A stretch of DNA of 9,572 nucleotides, taken from an uncultured Thermoanaerobacteraceae bacterium. GTDB lineage: Bacteria; Bacillota; DSM-12270; Thermacetogeniales; Thermacetogeniaceae. The notes below the pieces were generated by a model. It saw only the letters and a program-made list of their open reading frames with translations, was not told the DNA's origin and ran no database searches. Within the stretch, counting starts at the first letter, position 1. The number at the start of each line of letters is the position of its first letter. The stretch is taken from contig CALGIY010000006.1 in NCBI GenBank assembly GCA_937914965.1, positions 1 through 9,572 of the forward strand, read 5' to 3'. Positions 5,650-9,572 of the stretch are shown here, piece by piece. The position numbers were made by a program, and so were the translations under genes.

Positions 5650-6507
5650 CTATTTCCTACCTAGCACATCACTCTCGAACTTCTTTACTCCCATTCTCTC
5701 TAAAGTGTACCCAAACCTTTCTTTTCGCTTTCCATGCTCTTTAAAATATTCCAAAGCCTTGTCCAGGTAGTGGAAAAGTTCTTCCTCGTCCTTGATCAGA
5801 GTTTGCACACGCTCCCCCATCTTCGGTTTTTTACCCATAGTACCGCCCAAGAAAAGGAGATAGCCTTTTTCTTTTACCTGCCACGCATCCTCCGGACAGT
5901 TTCTGATGCACTGCCCACACATAATGCACAAATCCTCCTGCCGGGTGTAAACACCTGAATCATTACTGGTGATGGCACCGGTTGGACAGGACACCCTGCA
6001 CCTGCCGCAGTCAGTACACTTATCGGCATCCCACTCCGGCACGACCCCTCCCATGATGCCTGCATCATTGATCATAACCTTGGTGCAGTTGTTGGGGCAG
6101 CCGCAAACAGCAATTTTGAACTTTCCTGCATCCCTCCCAAAATAGTGCTCATCAAGCCTTCTGGAAAGTTCCTTTGTGTCAATGATCCCGTTTCTGCAGG
6201 TGGCAGATCCAGGACAGGCCATCACTGTCCTGACCCTGGGACCTCCTGCTCCCATCAGTATACCCGCTTGTTCCAATTCACCTACAGCATCTGCTAGCTT
6301 GTCCAACTGAATATTATGAATCTCGCACCCCTGCCGGGTGGTGATGTGTATAACACCTTTTCCGTATTTTTCTGCCACACGGCTGATCACAGCCAGTTCC
6401 TCTGAAGTCAGATCCCCGGCTACAGACCTAATCCTGATCAGGTAATAACCATCCTGCCGCTGGGGGATTATATAAGGTCTTTTTAAAAGCTCCTTAGTTG
6501 AGTCCAT
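5650..6507 (-). CDS. AsrC/Fsr-like siroheme and 4Fe-4S sulfite/nitrite reductase-type protein
   Basis: This 285-residue protein of the nitrite/sulfite reductase family carries a ferredoxin insertion. Residues about 10-75 form the ferredoxin-like half-domain, including ITTRQG with the expected siroheme-contacting Arg. The siroheme/4Fe-4S ligand motif is Cys 98-x5-Cys 104 and Cys 137-x3-Cys 141. Two ferredoxin clusters follow: Cys 164, 167, 170, 174 and Cys 194, 197, 200, 204. A basic C-terminal tail of about 75 residues ends the protein. This order matches AsrC-type anaerobic sulfite reductase subunits and small Fsr-like proteins. No AsrA or AsrB partner is visible, so the electron donor and substrate are unknown. 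The start is fixed by AGGAGG (6520-6515), 7 nt from the ATG. No convincing terminator separates it from the Mrp gene, so read-through is possible. Confidence 0.8.
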   Translation of the reverse strand: MDSTKELLKRPYIIPQRQDGYYLIRIRSVAGDLTSEELAVISRVAEKYGKGVIHITTRQGCEIHNIQLDKLADAVGELEQAGILMGAGGPRVRTVMACPGSATCRNGIIDTKELSRRLDEHYFGRDAGKFKIAVCGCPNNCTKVMINDAGIMGGVVPEWDADKCTDCGRCRVSCPTGAITSNDSGVYTRQEDLCIMCGQCIRNCPEDAWQVKEKGYLLFLGGTMGKKPKMGERVQTLIKDEEELFHYLDKALEYFKEHGKRKERFGYTLERMGVKKFESDVLGRK

Positions 6508-6656
6508 TGATTATCCTCCTCTCACCAAAAAGGTATCCTGTTTCAAAACACTTATATACTCTTCTTCAAACAAAGCGTCTTACCTTCCCCATTTTATCAA
6601 AGGAAGACAAACCTGTTAAGCATAAAAAAAATCCAGGTTGACCCACATCTTAAACT

Positions 6657-6684
6657 TTGCTCACGATAGATAAGAACTTATAAT
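6657..6684 (+). promoter_or_regulatory. Probable promoter of the EamA-type gene
   Basis: A consensus -10 box TATAAT (6679-6684) is preceded after 16 nt by TTGCTC (6657-6662), a partial -35 match. It lies 32 nt before the ATG. The region between the divergent genes (6508-6716) contains little else; a 6-bp inverted repeat (6610-6615 with 6634-6639) is too weak to call. Confidence 0.5.
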
Positions 6685-6716
6685 AAAAGGAGAATTCTTG
6701 GAAGGGGTTGGATTAA

Positions 6717-7136
6717 ATGAATGCCATAATGTTCGCCTTGATCGGTATGTTCTTGTGGGGAATTGCCCCGATTTTTGGAAAGATAGGACTGGTGCAGGTT
6801 TCGCCTGGGATCGCCCTCTTCATGCGCAGCAGCATTGTCACAGTCATCCTGCTGGTCTGGGTGCTAGCCAGCGGTCAAGTGGTCCACCTGGCGGAGGTCA
6901 CCCCACGCAGTTGGGTGTTTATTGGACTAGAGGGGATCTGTGCCGCTCTTCTGGGGCATTTAGCGTATTACTATGCACTGAAAATGGGTGAGGCCTCCCT
7001 GGTCAGCCCTGTGATGGCAGCTTTCCCAGTGATTACAGTACTTCTTGCCTTCCTGCTGCTAGGGGAGAAGTATACTCCAGGGAAACTGTTGGGGACTCTG
7101 TTGATTGTGTTGGGAGTTTTTGTGATTAAAAGATAA
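6717..7136 (+). CDS. EamA-family small membrane transporter (single domain)
   Basis: This 139-residue membrane protein of the drug/metabolite transporter superfamily has one EamA unit. About five helices are expected, near 3-24, 32-52, 65-88, 94-116 and 122-138. It contains the family's usual ends: an N-terminal FLWGIAPIFGKIGL and a C-terminal FPVITVLLAFLLLGEKYTPGKLLGT. Typical EamA transporters have two such units in about 290 residues. Single-unit proteins of about 140 residues are a recognised bacterial group that would act as dimers, so this need not be a truncation. The substrate is unknown. The ATG has GGAAGGGG 9 nt upstream. It is the only plus-strand gene and stands alone, divergent from the siroheme protein gene and convergent with the met operon. 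No plus-strand terminator is obvious. Confidence 0.82.
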   Translation: MNAIMFALIGMFLWGIAPIFGKIGLVQVSPGIALFMRSSIVTVILLVWVLASGQVVHLAEVTPRSWVFIGLEGICAALLGHLAYYYALKMGEASLVSPVMAAFPVITVLLAFLLLGEKYTPGKLLGTLLIVLGVFVIKR

Positions 7137-7160
7137 ATTACTGACGATGAAAAAGACAAT

Positions 7161-7287
7161 AAAGCAAGCCTGCCCCCGGGAATGACCCCAGGGAGAGAGC
7201 ACCCGGAGCGTGAGGCCCCGGTGAGGAAAAACAAAGAGAGAACCATTAAAAAAACGGTTCTCTCATCTTAAAGCAAGCCTGACCCCG
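7161..7287. repeat. Pair of 18-bp direct repeats, REP-like
   Basis: AAAGCAAGCCTGCCCCCG (7161-7178) and AAAGCAAGCCTGACCCCG (7270-7287) differ at one base and lie 109 bp apart. They flank the minus-strand terminator and a GC-rich stretch with an imperfect CACCCGG/CCGGTG inverted repeat (7200-7206, 7218-7223). Such units recall dispersed REP-like repeats of Clostridia. No mobile-element gene is present. Confidence 0.5.
7228..7264 (-). terminator. Terminator of the metNIQ operon
   Basis: A perfect 9-bp stem is formed by 7236-7244 and 7256-7264 (GAGAGAACC with GGTTCTCTC) around an 11-base A-rich loop. On the minus strand it is followed by TTTGTTTTT. It lies 28 nt after the metQ stop and is in the right direction for that operon. 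Confidence 0.75.
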
Positions 7288-7292
7288 AGAAG

Positions 7293-8087
7293 TTAAAAGG
7301 CGGGGACACAGTTCCCCTCGTATTTCTCTTCCAGGAACTGCTTAATCTCTGGAGACTGCAGGGCTTCACCCAGTTTCTTGATGGCTTCTTTATCCTTGTC
7401 CTCGGCACGCACCACTAAAACATTGGCATAAGGTGAATCCTTGTCTTCCATGAAAATAGAGTCTTTAACCGGATTCAAATTTACCTCAAGGGCATAGTTG
7501 CTGTTAATCACACAGGCATCTAAGTCCTCCAGCGACCGACCAAGCATGGCAGCATCCATCATCTGGATTTTCAGCTTTTTCGGGTTAACAGCAATATCTC
7601 GATCTGTAGCGGCCAGCCCGGCCCCTTCCTTCAACTTGATAATACCGGATTTCTCCAGAAGCATCAGTGCACGACCACCATTGGTGGTATCATTGGGAAT
7701 CCCCACAGTAGCACCATCGGGAAGGTCTTCAACCTTTTTGAAGTTCTTCGAGTAAACACCCATCGGCTCACTGTGAACCTTAACCGTCCAAACCAAGTCT
7801 TGTTTGTTCTTCTCGTTGTATTCCTCTAGATACTGAATATGCTGGAAGAAGTTGGCGTCAATCTCCCCATCATTGAGGGCCGGATTTAGCAGTACATAAT
7901 CCGTGAATTCCTTGATCTCAAGATCAATGCCTTCTTTCTCCAACACAGGCTGAACAACTTCCAGAATTTCAGCATGAGGTTTTGCTGTAGCTCCTACCAC
8001 CAGTTTGTTATCTGCATTAGACCCGCACCCAGCTGTCAAGCCGATTAACAGAGCACAACAACAGATAAGTGCTAATGTTTTCTTCAC
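7293..8087 (-). CDS. metQ: Methionine-type ABC transporter substrate-binding lipoprotein MetQ
   Basis: This 264-residue NlpA/MetQ-family lipoprotein captures D/L-methionine (or a related substrate) outside the cell and delivers it to MetNI. The signal peptide VKKTLALICC... ends in the lipobox LTAG-Cys21. The mature protein begins KLVVGATAKPHAEILE. It has the family segments DYVLLNPALNDGEIDANFFQH, NDTTNGGRALMLLE, INSNYAL and the end VPAF, split here only for description. The frame is open upstream to an ATG at 8132. I chose the GTG at 8087-8085 because AGGAGGAGG lies 7 nt before it and the signal peptide starts there. Only 4 nt separate it from the metI stop. The penultimate segment GNCVPAF has Cys where Ala is more usual, a minor change. 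Methionine specificity is a family inference. Confidence 0.9.
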   Translation of the reverse strand: MKKTLALICCCALLIGLTAGCGSNADNKLVVGATAKPHAEILEVVQPVLEKEGIDLEIKEFTDYVLLNPALNDGEIDANFFQHIQYLEEYNEKNKQDLVWTVKVHSEPMGVYSKNFKKVEDLPDGATVGIPNDTTNGGRALMLLEKSGIIKLKEGAGLAATDRDIAVNPKKLKIQMMDAAMLGRSLEDLDACVINSNYALEVNLNPVKDSIFMEDKDSPYANVLVVRAEDKDKEAIKKLGEALQSPEIKQFLEEKYEGNCVPAF

Positions 8088-8091
8088 TCCA

Positions 8092-8766
8092 CTACCTCCT
8101 CCTATTACTGACTTTCGCAGCCATACCATCACCCAGCATCTGCACCAACTGGACTAGAACAACTAATACGATGACTGTAATCCACATAATACCATTTTCG
8201 TAACGCTGGTAGCCATAGTAGTAAGCAAGTGTTCCTAACCCACCTCCCCCCACTATTCCTGCCATTGCTGAATAACCAACCAAGTTAATGGTGGTTATGG
8301 CAACCCCAAGATTTAAAGAAGGCAACGCCTCTGGCAGCAGCACCTTGGTAATTATCTGCCAGGCGCTTGCTCCCATGGAAAGAGCGGCCTCCACAAGCCC
8401 CCATTCGATCTCTTTCAAAGATGTCTCCACCAGTCTGGCGACAAAGGGAATCGCCGCCAGGGTAAGGGGAACTATAGAAGCAATAGTCCCAATAGATGTC
8501 CCCACGATCAGCCGGGTCAGGGGGATGATCAGGATCAGGAAAATAATAAAAGGTATCGATCGGAAAGCATTGACAATGGAACCAAGCACCTGGTTGGTCC
8601 ACTTATTTTCTAGAATGTGCCCCTCAGTGGTAGTAACCAGGATTACCCCCAGGGGAAGTCCGAAAACATAACTCAAAAAAGTAGAAATAGCCACCATATA
8701 GATGGTCTCCCAGGTAGCCACCAGCACCTTGTCCATCAACCAGGCATTCGCACCGAGTTCAAGCAT
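8092..8766 (-). CDS. metI: Methionine-type ABC transporter permease MetI
   Basis: This 224-residue integral membrane permease is expected to have five helices, including strongly hydrophobic stretches near 21-45, 69-88, 93-115, 152-172 and 193-212. The EAA loop that docks on the ATPase is [20 protein letters not shown] (126-145). [20 protein letters not shown] and [18 protein letters not shown] are typical MetI segments. It forms the channel of the MetNIQ importer in the cytoplasmic membrane. The start overlaps the metN stop by 8 bp. A GAGGTGA ribosome binding site lies about 6 nt before the ATG, and the next gene follows within 4 nt. The length is normal for the family. Confidence 0.92.
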   Translation of the reverse strand: MLELGANAWLMDKVLVATWETIYMVAISTFLSYVFGLPLGVILVTTTEGHILENKWTNQVLGSIVNAFRSIPFIIFLILIIPLTRLIVGTSIGTIASIVPLTLAAIPFVARLVETSLKEIEWGLVEAALSMGASAWQIITKVLLPEALPSLNLGVAITTINLVGYSAMAGIVGGGGLGTLAYYYGYQRYENGIMWITVIVLVVLVQLVQMLGDGMAAKVSNRRR

Positions 8767-9572
8767 GATCTATCACCTCGACCTCCAGACCGTGACCATT
8801 GAGATAAACAAGCCCCTGCTCAACCTGGTCTGGTGTTCCGGTCAACTCCAGAGTCAGATAACCAAAGGGGGTATCCTTGATGCGGTCGATATTTCCATAC
8901 AAAATATTGGCATCCAAATCATATTTTTTTATCATTGAGGAAATCAACGGCCTCCCTGCAGAGGTGCCGATAAATGAAACCCTGACAATGTTGGAAATAA
9001 TGTCCGGATTACAGTTACCCGGTCGCTCCAACAGTTCATCTGGAACATCCCGGTGGAGCACCGTGCTGATAAAACTCTGGGAGGTGGCAGTTTCAGGATT
9101 AGAGAAAATATCGATCACCTTCCCCACCTCCACAATCCGGGAATCGTCGATCACCGCCACCCGGTCACAGGCCTCTTTGATCACATTCATATCATGGGTG
9201 ATTAAAATAATGGTCAGGTTGAATCTGCGGTTAATGTCTTTAAGTAGGTCAAGGATAGAACGAGTGGTTTGGGGATCTAAAGCTGAGGTCGCCTCATCTG
9301 AGAGCAGCAGTTTCGGAGAATTGGCCAAGGCTCGGGCGATACCCACCCGCTGCTTCTGGCCGCCGCTCAACTGGGCAGGATAGTTGCCGGCCTTATCAGA
9401 CAGCCCAACCAACTCCAGGAGTTCCTCTACTCGCTGACCTGCCTGTTTCCTGGGAACGCCGGCAATCTCCAGGGGAAAGAGCACATTGTCAAAAACGGTC
9501 CTGGATGAAAGGAGATTGAAGTGTTGAAAGATCATACCAATCTTCTGTCTAGCGGCACGAAGATCCGGCAGC
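8759..9572 (-). CDS. metN: Methionine-type ABC transporter ATP-binding protein MetN (5' end cut by window edge)
   Basis: This is the ATPase of the MetNIQ importer. The frame stays open to the right edge (RAARQKIG before the internal Met at 9535-9533), so the N-terminus with the Walker A motif lies outside the window. Visible, in order, are the Q-loop [16 protein letters not shown], the ABC signature [15 protein letters not shown], Walker [13 protein letters not shown] and the switch His in ITHDMNVI. The C-terminal NIL (ACT-like) domain (about the last 85 codons, including [19 protein letters not shown]) is complete. In MetN proteins this domain binds methionine and inhibits transport when methionine is abundant. 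The last bases overlap metI. Any promoter or S-box riboswitch would lie beyond the window. Confidence 0.93.
   Translation of the reverse strand, partial: LPDLRAARQKIGMIFQHFNLLSSRTVFDNVLFPLEIAGVPRKQAGQRVEELLELVGLSDKAGNYPAQLSGGQKQRVGIARALANSPKLLLSDEATSALDPQTTRSILDLLKDINRRFNLTIILITHDMNVIKEACDRVAVIDDSRIVEVGKVIDIFSNPETATSQSFISTVLHRDVPDELLERPGNCNPDIISNIVRVSFIGTSAGRPLISSMIKKYDLDANILYGNIDRIKDTPFGYLTLELTGTPDQVEQGLVYLNGHGLEVEVIDHA

Noticed and set aside
6610..6639. Inverted repeat AACCTG/CAGGTT in the divergent intergenic region
   Set aside because: It has only six pairs with an 18-base loop and could occur by chance. No clear role as terminator or operator.
6717..7136. EamA gene as a truncated pseudogene
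   Set aside because: Single-unit EamA proteins of about 140 residues are a known group. The frame is intact with a good start and promoter.

Overview
The window looks like chromosomal DNA from an anaerobic, moderate-G+C Firmicute, most likely of the Clostridia. I base this on strong AGGAGG-type ribosome binding sites, many ferredoxin-type CxxCxxCxxxC motifs, clostridial-style NifX/MinD-ferredoxin/DUF5320 genes and a siroheme reductase of the AsrC/Fsr type. The species cannot be named from the sequence. Nearly all genes lie on the minus strand; the exception is one small EamA-type transporter gene.

Region 1 (about 60-3106, minus strand) is one operon. Read 5' to 3' it holds a NifX-family protein (3019-2651), two MinD-type ATPases each with an inserted two-cluster ferredoxin domain (2654-1794 and 1806-943), a second NifX-family protein (919-590), the C-terminal remnant of a Fur-family regulator (581-435), a Gly/Arg-rich DUF5320-like protein with a C-terminal coiled coil (416-129), and a hairpin terminator (96-65). 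There is no nitrogenase gene, so this is the stand-alone 'NifX plus MinD-ferredoxin' module of anaerobes. It resembles the orp (orange protein) cluster of Desulfovibrio.

Region 2 (3020-3367) is intergenic. It holds a promoter, a perfect palindrome GGGCATATGCCC, a patch of short tandem repeats resembling REP-like elements, and the terminator of the next gene. That gene (3871-3368) encodes a DUF1648 membrane protein.

Region 3 (4001-6507, minus strand) contains an AsrC/Fsr-like siroheme and 4Fe-4S protein, then an Mrp/NBP35 Fe-S carrier ATPase with a Cys-rich N-terminus, overlapped by a PP-loop ATPase of the diphthine-ammonia ligase family, then a strong terminator. The palindrome of region 1 recurs in front of the Mrp gene at almost the same distance from the start codon (39 versus 41 nt). 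This suggests that the NifX/MinD operon and the Mrp operon share a regulator. It is the most interesting observation in the window.

Region 4 (6657-9572) has a plus-strand EamA-type small transporter gene, a repeat-bearing intergenic stretch with a minus-strand terminator, and the convergent metN-metI-metQ operon for a methionine-type ABC importer. metN runs off the right edge of the window, so its Walker A region and the operon's promoter or riboswitch are not visible.
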